From Dastarcus helophoroides (lineage: Eukaryota; Arthropoda; Insecta; Coleoptera; Bothrideridae): a DNA stretch of 64,000 bases. The notes under the pieces are model-generated. The model did not search any database. It saw only the letters and a program-made list of their open reading frames with translations, and was not told the origin of the DNA. Numbering within the stretch: the first letter of the stretch is position 1; each line of letters begins with the position of its first letter. The stretch covers positions 30,487,578-30,551,577 of the forward strand of contig CM053328.1 in NCBI GenBank assembly GCA_028583605.1, written 5' to 3'. Positions 1 to 10,659 of this stretch are shown here, piece by piece. A program made the translations under genes and the position numbers.

Positions 1-2
1 CA

Positions 3-2363
3 GTCTAGGGCCGCAGCTGCTGTAATTTTCTGTGCTACATTCTTTGCTTTCCCTGTTACGTGTTTTATGTGTTCCTTATAGTTTAATTTCTTATCTAGTA
101 TAATTCCTAAATATTTAAGCGTTTCTTTGCACCTTATTCTGCCACTTCCCATCCTGAAAGTCGGCTCTTGTTGATTTGAACTTTTTCCAAAAAATATAGC
201 TTCCGTTTTTTCTGCATTAAATTTCACCCTACTCCTTTCGGCCCAGGCTTCTAGCATTATCAGTGCTTCTTCGCCCGCTTGTTTTGTGCCCTTCCATGTG
301 TTATTCCTTATGATAAGTGCCGTATCATCAGCATATGCTATGATGCGACACCCATTTGGCAGCTCACATTTAAATATATCGTTATAAAATATTTTCCAAA
401 ATAACGGTCCAGACTTCGATCCTTGGGGGCATCCCAAGTCTGCTGTTTTATTTACTTCAACTCCTTCTTCCTTCATTATCGCTATTCTCTTCCTAAAATA
501 ATCTCTTGCCAATTGGACTAAATTATCAGGACATTCATATTCTATCATCTCGTTTATTATTTTTGGCCTCCATGCGTTATCAAACGCTCCTTCTATATCC
601 AATGATATTATTGTACAGTATTCCCCCCTTTCCTTTGCAAGTTTAACTTCTTTAACTACCTCTTGTATAGCATCTTCCGTGCTTTTCCCTTCTTCGAATC
701 CATATTGATCCTTGTGAATCTTTCCTCTTCCCATGTTTATATGATATTCGATCCTACTCGCCATCAGTCCATCCAGCACTTTCCCAAGTACTGGAATAAG
801 ACTAATTGGTCTATGTTTGGTTTTATCGTTTCCTTTTGGGATCAGCTTAACCACCTGTTTTTTCCAGATGTCAGGAAATGCTCCTTTTTGAAGACATTTA
901 TTGAATAAATCAACAAATACTTCTGGTTTGGCTTCGATTGCTTCTTTAATGATATCAGACGTTAATCCATCTATTCCTGGAGCTTTCTTTGGGCTCATTG
1001 ATTTTATTATCCTTATTATTTCTTCTTCTATGAATTCCTGATCGTTCTCTCCTCCGTTTAAATTTTCAGCCCTTTGTCTGATTACTCTCTGTTCATCAGA
1101 TTCATTTTCCTTATCTTCATTTGGAAAGTACTTCATTAGAAGCTCTTGTGCTGTCTCTTCAGCCGTTTTTGTGTATTCGCCATTCTTTTTGCGTACGCTT
1201 TGCATCAGTACGCTACTTTTCCTTTTTCCTCTTATTATTTTGTATGCTCCTTTCCACGGATTCTGTCCCTGGTTTCTACTACAGAACTCCCGCCATCCGT
1301 TTAATTTTGCGTTTTCTATTTCCTTTTTAAATTCCGTCCGCTTTTGCCGATAAACTTCTAGCTTTTCTTCCCTCTCTTCCCCTTGTTTGTCTTGATAATC
1401 TCTTCGAGATTTGTTTACCTCTTTTTTCTTTTCCGTTAATTCTGAAGTCCACCATGGCACTGCTTTCTTATTTCCTTTCCTTTTGGGAATTACTTCCCCT
1501 GCTATCCTTTCGATAGTCCTATTTATTTTCTCGGCTACCGCGTTAATTTCTTGTTTTGTGTGCGCTTCTCTTATTTCGACTTCTATACCTTCCATTTCTT
1601 CTTTAATTCTCTTTGAGAATTTCCCCCAATCTGCTTTCTTTGTACTAAATCCAAAGTTTTCTTCAACCCTATTCTCTCCTTCTATAGTAAACATGATGTT
1701 TCTATGATCACTCATATTTTCTTCTTGCTCTACGTTCCATCCTTTTATCAGCGAATATATTCCCATGGAAGCTAAAGTCACATCCAAGTGGCTGCTCCCA
1801 TGTGGCCCTATATATGTCGCTTCTTCTCCTTCGTTCACAATTACCAGATCCAGCTCAGCTATCAACTCGGTAATCGCGTTTCCTCTGTTATCTTCCCTCT
1901 GACTTCCCCAAGCAGGTGACTTACTGTTCACGTCTGCTCCGATTATTATTTCGCCTCCTTTCGTTTTTAGTATGCTTATAATTTCTTTCAGTTTTCTTAC
2001 TTTCATAGTGAATGTGTCATTCTCCATTCTTCGTGCCACAGGTGGTATATACGAAGATACCGCAAACATGTGTCTATTTCCCAGATTAATACCTATTACC
2101 GTATTATAATTATCCGCTAATTCCTTAATTTCTATTGCCCCCATTGAATTACTATTAATTAAAATCGCTGTTTTATCTCCTCCTGAGAATACTTTAATTT
2201 GTCCGTTAAATCCTTTAATCTGTGCCCCCTTTACATGAGGTTCTTGAATTAGCACAACCTGTATATTTTCTCTAATTATCTTTTCGTTTAATAATGCTGT
2301 AGCCGCTTTAGATTTTCCTAAATTTATTTGTAAGAATTTAATATCTTCTTTAATAATATTCAT
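3..2363 (-). CDS. LINE ORF2: endonuclease-reverse transcriptase (partial, 3' end off window)
   Basis: I read this frame codon by codon: 787 sense codons from the ATG at 2363 to the window edge with no stop. An in-frame TAG lies about 50 nt upstream of that ATG. Residues about 1-220 are an AP-endonuclease-like domain (LQINLGKSKAA near the N-terminus, QEPHVKG, then a GADVNSKSPAWGS motif and SDHRNIMF). Residues about 430-760 are the reverse transcriptase: KAPGIDG, HRPISLIPVLGKVLD, QYGFEEGKSTEDA, SLDIEGAFDNAW, PQGSKSGPLFW and the catalytic YADD at 677-680, followed by the thumb motif LKYLGIILD. It would nick target DNA and copy the element RNA in place. It starts about 260 nt after the ORF1 stop in a different frame, so translation probably needs reinitiation. 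Confidence 0.93.
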   Translation of the reverse strand, partial: MNIIKEDIKFLQINLGKSKAATALLNEKIIRENIQVVLIQEPHVKGAQIKGFNGQIKVFSGGDKTAILINSNSMGAIEIKELADNYNTVIGINLGNRHMFAVSSYIPPVARRMENDTFTMKVRKLKEIISILKTKGGEIIIGADVNSKSPAWGSQREDNRGNAITELIAELDLVIVNEGEEATYIGPHGSSHLDVTLASMGIYSLIKGWNVEQEENMSDHRNIMFTIEGENRVEENFGFSTKKADWGKFSKRIKEEMEGIEVEIREAHTKQEINAVAEKINRTIERIAGEVIPKRKGNKKAVPWWTSELTEKKKEVNKSRRDYQDKQGEEREEKLEVYRQKRTEFKKEIENAKLNGWREFCSRNQGQNPWKGAYKIIRGKRKSSVLMQSVRKKNGEYTKTAEETAQELLMKYFPNEDKENESDEQRVIRQRAENLNGGENDQEFIEEEIIRIIKSMSPKKAPGIDGLTSDIIKEAIEAKPEVFVDLFNKCLQKGAFPDIWKKQVVKLIPKGNDKTKHRPISLIPVLGKVLDGLMASRIEYHINMGRGKIHKDQYGFEEGKSTEDAIQEVVKEVKLAKERGEYCTIISLDIEGAFDNAWRPKIINEMIEYECPDNLVQLARDYFRKRIAIMKEEGVEVNKTADLGCPQGSKSGPLFWKIFYNDIFKCELPNGCRIIAYADDTALIIRNNTWKGTKQAGEEALIMLEAWAERSRVKFNAEKTEAIFFGKSSNQQEPTFRMGSGRIRCKETLKYLGIILDKKLNYKEHIKHVTGKAKNVAQKITAAAALD

Positions 2364-2623
2364 TATCTCTAATTTGTTTGTTTGTCCGACTCTTTTGCTC
2401 CCTAATAACACCTAATACCCCCGTAATGAGTTCAAGCACCCGGTAGACAACTACTCTAATGTGTTTCCCGTAAGTGCCTGTGACTAATTCCACAGTAATT
2501 ACCTCGCGTTTATTCCTCAATGAAAATGAGTCCAAACAACTATTTAAACTCAATTCCAAAACTAAACAAAGTATTAAGGAACTAAACAAGGCAACCAAGT
2601 GCGTAATTTTTGTGTTTAACTGA

Positions 2624-3721
2624 TTAACTTTCGTAATCAGTTCTCGCGATAACCGCGTTTTTTAATTTTTCCATCGATTTGCATTCTTTGCTATAAACCT
2701 CGTGTTCGCTTTCAAATTTATTTCTTACGCAAATTACGCACTTGGTCTCCTTGGCGCTGCATTCCTTAATATCGTGTTGCCCTCCACACTTTTTGCATGC
2801 AATCTCCTTTTTACAGTTAGCAGCTTTATGCCCCGTCCCAAAGCATTTAAAGCAGTATAGGACATTAACATAATCCGCTGTTGCTACAGTACCCCATCCC
2901 AGGTTAATACGCCCTGTTAGTAATTTTCTAAGTTCCGCATTAACTTCCAACACCACATGCTTCTTATGCGGGTCCCTCGGTTTTTTAATGAAGTGCCTCA
3001 CCTTCATGTCCTTCGTGATTTCCGAAATGCTTCTGTATTTCCTTTTTACTTCCTCGTTCTGTTCCCTTATAGAAGTAATAATTCCCTCAGCTTCTAACTT
3101 GTTGTCGATGTTATATAAGATAACCAACGTCTTAAATTTTTTCTCCTCCTGAACAATAACCCCTGAATTTTGCACTCCCTTCTTTAATTTTTCGGCATCT
3201 TCCCGCGTCGCACATTTTACTACCACTTTGTCGCTTTTTGTCTCAACAACCCTCTTAATCCCTATTCCCATTTCCGTTGGATTCACTTTTTCCCTTAATA
3301 ATTTTGTCGTATCCCCCGCGTTCTCTTTATTCGCCCCCTTGAGGATCACCGCATAAGACTTGTTAATTTTACCCTCCTCCTTTTCAATTCTTTCCTGCAC
3401 CTTACTTTTAGATCTTTTTCCACCTACCTTTTCAGCGTCCTCTTTTTCCGTCGTCTGTTTTCCTGTCTTTTTCTTCCCAATTCCTTTAATGTGGGTATCC
3501 ACGATCCTCCGTAGCTCACCAGCTTCTCCTTCCAGCCTCATGACCTTCTGATGCAGCGCAAACACTATTTCCCGCAATGTTTTTCGTTCCGCCACTGTTA
3601 TTGGTTTAGATTTTCCCGTAATAATTGTCAAACTAGCTGACAATAGCACATCCGCCGTATTTGCCGACATATCTTCCGAATTAATCTCACTTCTACTAGA
3701 ATCCTCGTTCTCTGTTGGCAT
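2624..3721 (-). CDS. LINE ORF1: gag-like RNA-binding protein with three zinc knuckles
   Basis: A 365-residue basic protein starting at the ATG at 3721. The N-terminal half is Lys/Glu-rich and probably coiled-coil (residues about 60-130). The C-terminus at residues 290-347 holds three retroviral-type zinc knuckles: CFKCFGTGHKAANC, CKKCGGQHDIKEC and a third looser CVIC...H...C motif. This arrangement is usual in ORF1 of R1, TRAS/SART and Jockey elements, where the protein packages element RNA into RNPs. The reading frame is intact, as is that of ORF2 downstream. The ORF1/ORF2 pair is a cis-acting retrotransposon unit and not a host gene. Confidence 0.92.
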   Translation of the reverse strand: MPTENEDSSRSEINSEDMSANTADVLLSASLTIITGKSKPITVAERKTLREIVFALHQKVMRLEGEAGELRRIVDTHIKGIGKKKTGKQTTEKEDAEKVGGKRSKSKVQERIEKEEGKINKSYAVILKGANKENAGDTTKLLREKVNPTEMGIGIKRVVETKSDKVVVKCATREDAEKLKKGVQNSGVIVQEEKKFKTLVILYNIDNKLEAEGIITSIREQNEEVKRKYRSISEITKDMKVRHFIKKPRDPHKKHVVLEVNAELRKLLTGRINLGWGTVATADYVNVLYCFKCFGTGHKAANCKKEIACKKCGGQHDIKECSAKETKCVICVRNKFESEHEVYSKECKSMEKLKNAVIARTDYES

Positions 3722-3831
3722 TATACTGTATAAGTATAATGCCTACTATTAACTTGAACTCACACACCAATGCACACCAATCGCTTAGCTCTCTTGAACT
3801 CGACCGTACACTTCGAGCACTCGAACTAGAC

Positions 3832-4965
3832 TAATCCTATATACAGCTACACAGATGATAGTAGCCTGGTGTCATCTTTTTTCTCCGACAAACCATTACC
3901 TGTCGCTGCTTCAGATCAACTAAGGGAACAGCAGATACAGATGATTAATCGGGACCTCGAAATGATTCTGGAATGGGGTAAGAAAAATCTAGTTGACTTC
4001 AAAAACTGAGACCGCGGTTTTCTCCAAGAAAATATCAAAGGATAATGCAACAAACATAGTAATGGACGGTAAAATCCTTCCCTTGGGATCTAATCTGCCT
4101 ATCCTAAGAGTGAATGCCAGCGCCTATCAGAAGCTAGGCTTTCTTTTTAGAGCTAAAAAGTACTTCATATCTCATCAGCTACTCACACTATATACAAAGC
4201 TGAAGTTAGGTCAACACTAGAATACTGTTCTCATGTTTGAGAGTTTCGCCTCTGGTATGGTGGACATACTGAGTTACCGTGCTCTGATGTTTTGAAATGG
4301 CCTTTTTTCATTTTTCATTTTATATTTCCTTGTATTTTATTTTTCATTTATTGTTTCTTTGTTCCTGAAGAAGCCCCCTACGATGGTGGGCGAAAGTCGA
4401 ACACTTTTAGTAGTCCTTTGACACGGTCCAATCCCGTACAGGTATATCCTGTACTGACTTTGGCCGTTGAAGCCTTCGTTATCATCTCATGTTTAAAGTT
4501 CTGCCTCAAAGCACACTTTGGCTCTTTTGTTGGATTCAATTCAAAAAAGAGCGATTCGCCTAACTGATGACGAGAGTTTGACCGATTCTCTCGAAACACT
4601 AGAGCACAGGCGGATGGTTAGTGACTTGTCTCTTTTCTATAAGTACTATCATGGAGATGCTTGCAGGAACTAATAGGATTGATCCCCCCAAGGGCAAGAT
4701 TTTTGACAAGATAATCGGAGACAGCAAATTTATGTGTGGTCCAGCTTGACACAGTGAGCACTTCTGTCTACGGAGACTCTCTTTTCTATAGAACTTCCAA
4801 GCTATGGAGCTCGTTACCGAAAGGAATTTTTCCCAAAAATTACAACCTATTCTTGTTTAAGAAGGCGGTTTGTCGCCATCTATCCTTGTTTCCGCATCCT
4901 AATCGCAGTGCTTTAAAGGCATAATGGGGTTGCCCTTTGAGAGTTGATTAAGCTTAAAAAAAATA
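3832..4965 (+). mobile_element. Decayed LINE fragment (Jockey/CR1-like family, here 'family B')
   Basis: This is the 3' third of an RT ORF, beginning inside the YADD region (tatatacagctacacagatg), where the R1-like element interrupts it. It continues through thumb and C-terminal domain to a short A-run near 4960. The sequence aligns by eye to two other copies in the window, 12950-14055 and 45930-48445. Frameshifts and stops break every frame (pieces such as ETAVFSKKISKDNATNIVMDG), and a 256-bp insertion splits it at 4239. It is a dead copy, older than the R1-like insertion. Confidence 0.85.
4239..4494. mobile_element. 256-bp insertion in the LINE with a 10-bp target-site duplication
   Basis: The decayed LINE is continuous with its relatives up to 4238 and resumes after 4494. 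The 10 bases tctcatgttt occur at both 4229-4238 and 4485-4494, as expected for a target-site duplication. The insert contains a poly-pyrimidine stretch and the motif cctgaagaagccccctacg followed by atggtgggcgaaagtcgaac, reminiscent of hairpins near the ends of some LINEs and SINEs. It has no coding capacity. It could be a SINE or a short truncated LINE; I do not recognise the family. Confidence 0.6.
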
Positions 4966-6039
4966 CAACACAGTCAAACCTCCCTATAGAGAATTCCTAA
5001 ATCCTACAAAAAATTCGTTTTAGAGAGGTTTTCGTTACACGGAGGTAATATAAAGTATATAAAATGGTTGGTTATATCTCTGATAATTTTCCGCCACATC
5101 AATCTTTTTGAGAGCTTTTATTAGATCAAGGTTTCTTAACTTGAACTTCATGGGCTCCTGGACGTTCGTAGTGGGAATCTCAGAAGTTCGTGGCTCTCTG
5201 TCTGCGATGGAGTTTTTTTAGTCGTTACTTATTCATAGGCACGACAAGAAAGAATTTATGAACTTATGACTCACTCGACAAGAAATGCTACACAAAATTG
5301 GACTGGTTGACTTTTTTTTTATATTTTAGACTGATGTTAGGTTCATAAACTTCTTTTGGTCGTTTAAAATATAGCGGACTAGACAAGGACATTTGACACA
5401 TCGGAATGTTCCATTTAAAAATCAAAAGTTGGTATCAGTTTTAGCGAAACTGAGAGCAGTAGGAATGTTATTTTGATGTCAAAATGTGACATTTCATAAA
5501 TACATCAACTGTATTTGAAAATTTTATCTTCATAAATAAAGAAAACATAGAGGGTGCACCATGATCCTATTATATCCGATATATCGGTCACCTTCCTGCA
5601 ACATCCAATAATTTAGATTATTTTGATGGTCGGTATTTACAGGTTTTACTGTATTTTCTATTTTGATGGTAATGCAAAACGATAAGTTTGCTCCCTCTCC
5701 AAAATCGCTAAATGCACCTAAAGAAGTTTCCACTTCAAAAATATTTCTTTTCATAATATTTTGGATAAAACTCAATTTTTGTTATACATTTCGAAAATGC
5801 AGATCATCAGATCTCGTAGAAAGCCCCAAAATAATTTTCTTCTCAAACTTCTTTATTTTAGAGAATAGTTATAATTTGAATTTAAATTTAAATTTTGCAG
5901 TTAAGTCGACATGAGAGATTAAAAAAATCAATCTCGGGTTAATTTTGCTTAGTAAAATAGATTTTTCTCTACCTGTCTTAGAAATTTACAATTGAACTTC
6001 GAGAATGCTGGATTTTAAATTCAGAATTTTGCTTTTTTT

Positions 6040-6102
6040 CTCAATACGTTTTTCGATTATTGTAAAAAACGTTTTTCGATTATTGTAAAAAAACGTATTG
6101 AG
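6040..6102. repeat. Palindrome enclosing a tandem 23-bp duplication
   Basis: The ends ctcaatacgttttt (6040-6053) and aaaaaaacgtattgag (6087-6102) are inverted repeats. Between them the unit cgtttttcgattattgtaaa occurs twice in direct orientation. It is probably a decayed fold-back fragment. No function can be assigned. Confidence 0.6.
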
Positions 6103-6710
6103 GTAAAAGAATCAAAGTTTTTGAATTTAAAGTCCGAATTTAAAATCGGAATTTTAAGAAAAGAATCTCAAAATTATAAAACAAAAGCTAATTTTGAAGA
6201 AAACATTAAAAATGACAGATTTTTCTATTTTTAGCTTCTACTTTTTCTTTTTGGTTTTAAAGTCTCAAGTTTGTTTCGGACAAATTTAAGTTTAAAATGG
6301 CAATATTGACTTTAATCTCGTAACGTCGAGCTTAATTTCGAAATTTCAGTTTAAATCTGCAGATGTTGACTGTTATTGTAAAACTTTCTGCATTTCCAGA
6401 AAAATTGTCGAAAGAAAAGTCGAAATTCCTAGTTAAAATCTAAATTCTCAGTTTAAGGTGGAAAAAAAATGAGTAGTTTAGGGGAAAAGTTAAGATTGAA
6501 AAAAACTGAACATTTTGAAAATGTAACTTTTTTAACTTCAGTCTTTTTTTGTTTCTATTTCAACTTTGGGACTTGAAATGTCTGCCCTAGTGCCAGAAAT
6601 AGAATGTTTTTGAAATATTTTGTTAATTTTTAATTTTGACAAAAACACTCGATTCTTCAAATTTCATGTTTTTCTGGAAAGGATTTTTTCTCAAAGTTAA
6701 CAAATATAAG

Positions 6711-6905
6711 TGAAACGGACTGGTCCTTCGTTATCTTCACAAATTGATTTAGAAATATTGTCCCCCGAAATCAAGAAAGATTACAAAACACAACCACAGT
6801 TGCCCTAACCCGTTTCGATAGCCAAGGTATCATCTTCAGAGAGATACTGCTGCTTCTTAATCTTTCTTGGTTTCAGGGGACAAGATTTCTAGACTAATTT
6901 TTTAA
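6711..6905. repeat. Fold-back (palindromic MITE-like) repeat, family F
   Basis: The left side carries acggactggtccttcgttat, then gtcccccgaaatcaagaaag. The right side carries the complement, ctttcttggtttcaggggac. A middle segment reads tagccaaggtatcatcttca. The same ends occur at about 9215-9363, 21968-22080 and about 29985-30060, so this is a dispersed family with inverted ends and no coding capacity. The superfamily is not recognised. Confidence 0.65.
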
Positions 6906-7516
6906 TAAACATAAATTTCAATTTATTTGGTACTTATCAAAATTTTATTACATTCGTGTTGTTTGCCCTTAGAACGGGCGCTGATCTCAACTGTATTCCT
7001 ATCACCTAAAATAAAAAAAAAACACCTTTAACATTTTTGGGCTCCCTCGCCGTTGTACCCGTTGCTTCTGCCTCCCTACGTCTCTGTGTAAACTACGCAG
7101 TTACGACCCTTTTCCTTCATACTTCATTTTCGTAAAAAGCTTATTGAACAAAAGAAAAAGACGGAACGTTTAGCTTTCGGTGTTTTATGTAGCCTAAGAT
7201 ATCTATTTTAACAACCCAGACCTAACAATTTTTTCTTATCTAAATCAATACATTATACTATTTCCAGGATATACAAATTTTCATCTCGATACGTTAATAT
7301 TACAAAATTTTTATGATGCACTTTACAACATTGAAATATGTCGTATGTCTCAAAAAAAAAATTCGATAATAATAATGATTTTAACTGAAGAAGAACTGAA
7401 TCACACTCAAGTTAGTTCACTACTGAACTAATAGTGAATAATGTTTCACTAAAAGGTCACTAAAAGGATTCGGAACGAAGTAAATGGTAAATAAGAAGCT
7501 TTGTATTAGAAATTAG

Positions 7517-7522
7517 TTTATT
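7517..7522 (-). terminator. Poly(A) signal of inotocin copy A
   Basis: AATAAA on the minus strand, 48 nt past the stop codon. The same hexamer at the same distance follows copy B, so the 3' UTR was duplicated along with the gene. Confidence 0.75.
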
Positions 7523-7569
7523 TTTACACATTTTTATCCAATTATTACGATATTGTACAGATATCTATC

Positions 7570-10405
7570 TCATTTTTCGTTAACAATCTCTGCCTGATAG
7601 CTAAGTATATTGTATAAATCTGCAGGAGTAAGACCATCCGATAGGGTACTTCTTGTCTTCTCCTCGTTGCTGCAACTTGGATCAGAATAGCAGGCATCTA
7701 AAAAAAACAATTACCATAATTGTAATTATTGTTAATATTAAATGTGAATCCAGTTTTAACATCTTAGAGTTAATTATTCACTTTAGCAAAAACCATTAAG
7801 AACCTAAATTTAGTTTTTTCCGCCACATTCTGAATGAGCATTTCAGGAGCCTGTCCTCAGTAAAAAACTATATCATTTAATTCTGCAATGAGCTGATGAA
7901 CACTTGAAATTGGTAAGTAATAAAAGTAATATTGTCCCCATAACTAATTTTAGTTTTAGGACCACTGTTTCTGCAGGTCCCGGTAAAGAGGGGGAAGGAG
8001 TACTGACGAGTGACAAAAGCAACTTTGTAAATATAAAAACTTATATGCCTAGTTATCTAAACTAAACAATTTTATTAACATTCAAAGTCCAATTTACAAG
8101 CTTTAATAATGCAACTTCTGATTTTTAGAAACTAGGAATTATGAAACTTTTTGATAACGTCTGGCTAATGGAAAGGGCGCCAAAACCCCTCCCAATTAGA
8201 TCTGTCCTACTATTTAGTTTATTGATATTTGACTAGCTAAGTGGATTGATATGTAAACGACTAGTTCGTTTATATTTCACCAAAAATTTACTAATGTCTA
8301 TTGACTCATAATGGAAGTCAATATACGGAAATCAATTTGAACCACCTCTTACAATGGAAGTTTTGTGCATTGATTTTTTTTGAACGCCCTTAACAAAAGC
8401 ATCACTAATGAGAAAATAACAAAGAAAACGATTAGTTCCCTGTTCGTCTTAATATATCACTTACCTTGGCTACAACATATTCCATCAGCAGCGCATCGCC
8501 CTGTATTTTTTCTGCACGATGAATTTCCTGCTATGCAAGGATCACGTTCGTGAAAGAACCCTTCTCTTTGGCATTTTATTGTATCGGGTGTCCCAACAAG
8601 ACATCCGAAAGGACCGCAGCATATGTTAGGACCAAAGCATTGTCCTGTCCTTGCAGGGCCGCACGAGATGCACTGAAATTGGTAAATAATTCGCTTCAGT
8701 GAAATAATTGTATTGATTAAATTTTATTTCATGAAGTAAATTAAATCGTAGCAAAAAGTTTTTAGAATGTTAGATGTGAGCTGCATATGGTAAGGCATAA
8801 GCACAAAATAAGTTGTTACTTATTTTGTTGCCACGACTGCTCGATTTTTTGCGTAGACTGTAAGCGTGGATACAAATAATACAAATCTCCAAGCCACTTT
8901 GCACCAGATTTTCCGAGCAGACAGCTCTGCATTAATAAGCATTACTTAGGTATATCAAAGTATTTTCACGACGCAGCTGAAGCCTAATCCATGTAGAAAT
9001 CTAGAAGTAGTAGAGCTGCTATATTGCCATTACTTTAAAATGTTTCCCTAACATGCAGAAAGAAGCTTCAAAGTTGTATGATTCGGATTGAGATTATACA
9101 AAAACGGCTCCTCTAGCAATCCCCACATTGCACTATTTTATTCACAATAGAACTCGACGTAATGTATAATGTATTCGTTTTTTATCAAAATCCATAAAAA
9201 ATTAAAATACAAATCTTGACCTCTGAAACCAAGATAGATTAAAAAACACAAGAAAGGTTGCTCTAACTTGTTTCGATAGCTAAGCTATCATCTTCAGAGA
9301 GATACTGGTTTCAAGGGACAAAATTTCTATTTTAATTTTTGAAGGTAACCAAGGACCAGTCCGTTGCACTAAAATTAAAATCCATAGAAAGATTTGGCTG
9401 CAAGAAATTAAAATCTCTTCGCCTATACCTTGCATGTTAAAAATTGTAAGTTTGACATTGAATATTCCGATTTTGGTACCGGCATGAGTCTTTTAATTTT
9501 GCATTTGTATGGATAACACTTTTAGTAATATCTGACAGAAATTTAAATAAAATTAATTAAAAAAATTGACCCTTACCTTAAGGACAAAGTATAGAACTTG
9601 CGTGCTAGTTTCATTTTGTTTTATTTTTTCTAATACTTCTGATAACATTACCTATGAAATCACTAGAGACTGAGCGAAAGTGTATTTTTGGCCGAAACCG
9701 AATTTCAGTTTCTGGTCTGGTTTACGTGGAAACCGAAACTCACGAGGATTGTATTTCTACACATTATAAATGTACGTCAAAATTTTGAGGAAAACTCTAT
9801 TTCTAGAGATTATTTTCTTTTAAAAAATGTTTCAACTTTCGAGAAATTACTCAGTATTTGTAAGAAAAAATTTCTATTTCAGAATGTTTGTATTTTCCTT
9901 GTGACAATTAATAAAAAATATTTAAAAAAGTCTTTAAATTCAAGTAAACTGACAAGATTTGTTTATTTTTCAAGATAAGCAAGTACCAGTCCCTTCCATA
10001 AAAAAGTCTATATTTTTGCAAAGCATCGAACTTTCAACATTTCTTAGTTCTTAACAACGTTAATTACATTTAAAACACTGAAGTTTAACCAAAGGCTCGA
10101 TTCAGGGGTTTCAAAATTTCGAGTTTTAAAACGGGGAAACACATATGGTATTAATAGGGGTAGTCGCAGAGGTATCAGCTAATAAGATACAGAACGTCTC
10201 TGCACAGAACAATAAAATGTAACAAAAAATTCAATTTAGGGGTCTCCAAATTGGGAATACTTACGGGTTTTATGCTGTGTTCAGATCTACCCAATTTTCC
10301 GTTCCGTTTGCCACCTCTAGGACAATTAGTAATTAAACAACTGTTGATAATATTGTCCCCAATAACTAATAACAACACAAGTGCGGAAAATATAACTTTA
10401 GACAT
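7570..10405 (-). CDS. Inotocin (oxytocin/vasopressin-like) precursor, copy A: CLITNCPRG hormone
   Basis: Three exons, minus strand: 10405-10265, 8672-8465 and 7697-7570, all with GT-AG introns and phases that join to 158 aa. Residues 1-22 are a signal peptide (Met-Ser-Lys then a Leu/Val/Ile core, ending IINS). Residues 23-31 are the hormone CLITNCPRG, followed by the amidation Gly and the KR cleavage site (GGKR). A 12-residue linker leads to neurophysin: 14 cysteines including [31 protein letters not shown] and ACYSDPSC. The product is a secreted, disulfide-ringed, amidated neuropeptide acting on a V1a/OT-type GPCR, and the neurophysin is its intracellular carrier. The upstream GTG at 10414 is in frame, but the ATG at 10405 gives the standard signal peptide. 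TATA box at 10459-10468. Intron 1 is 1592 bp, intron 2 is 767 bp. A near-identical paralog lies at 28784-35584. Confidence 0.97.
9215..9363. repeat. Family F fold-back repeat in inotocin A intron 1
   Basis: It contains gacctctgaaaccaagatag, the shared middle segment gatagctaagctatcatctt, and the end ggtaaccaaggaccagtccg. These match the copies at 6711-6905 and 21968-22080. It is intronic and absent from the corresponding intron of copy B, so it inserted after the gene duplication. Confidence 0.6.
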
Positions 10406-10458
10406 ATTGTACACAAGAAGTAACTGTCGGAATGATGCTAGCTCTCCAAACTGGATCT

Positions 10459-10468
10459 CCTTTTATAC
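10459..10468 (-). promoter_or_regulatory. TATA box of inotocin copy A
   Basis: Minus strand GTATAAAAGG, about 55 nt upstream of the initiator ATG. An initiator-like TCATTC lies about 30 nt downstream. The element aligns with GTATATAAAAGG upstream of copy B, so the core promoter was part of the duplicated segment. Confidence 0.75.
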
Positions 10469-10659
10469 GCCCTAAGGTTTTCTACGTTACTTTTAGTTTT
10501 CTAAATAAAATTAGATGCACAGATCAGCTTTTTACTTGGAAAGGCAATCGGAATTTTAATGTCCACTTTATGGATTCCCTTTTGTTATGGTAACCAATTC
10601 TTTTCCAGTCATGTGTTTGCCATAGGTATTCTGTATTTGTGAAATGAATATTGCATAAA

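Larger units (their letters stand above)
1..3831 (-). mobile_element. R1-clade-like non-LTR retrotransposon, apparently intact, cut by window edge
   Basis: Two-ORF LINE on the minus strand. ORF1 (2624-3721) carries gag-type zinc knuckles. ORF2 (2363 down to 3) carries an AP-type endonuclease and a reverse transcriptase. About 110 bp of 5' UTR precede ORF1. The 5' end is placed at about 3831 because from 3832 the plus strand continues with a different, older LINE that recurs at about 13240 and 47515, so this element jumped into that one. Clade assignment (R1 rather than Jockey) rests on the RT motif FDNAW, the STEDA motif and the EN segment around SPAWGS. The 3' end lies outside the window, so no target-site duplication can be seen. 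Absence of stops in both ORFs suggests a young, possibly active copy. Confidence 0.9.
4966..7400. other. Non-coding, AT-rich sequence between the LINEs and inotocin A
   Basis: No gene could be supported here. A pogo-like inverted-repeat start may lie at about 4969 (acagtcaaacctccctatag). Sequence from about 5880 to 6710 consists of degenerate aaatttcga-type words like those in the larger repeat tracts. Short ORFs here (5530-5914) have low-complexity content and no recognisable domain. Confidence 0.6.

Noticed and set aside
663..1707. Plus-strand ORFs over the left edge
   Set aside because: Shadows of the minus-strand LINE ORF2, which is open for 787 codons.
10406..10414. GTG at 10414 as the inotocin A start
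   Set aside because: The in-frame ATG at 10405 gives the standard signal peptide and is conserved in copy B; GTG starts are not expected here.
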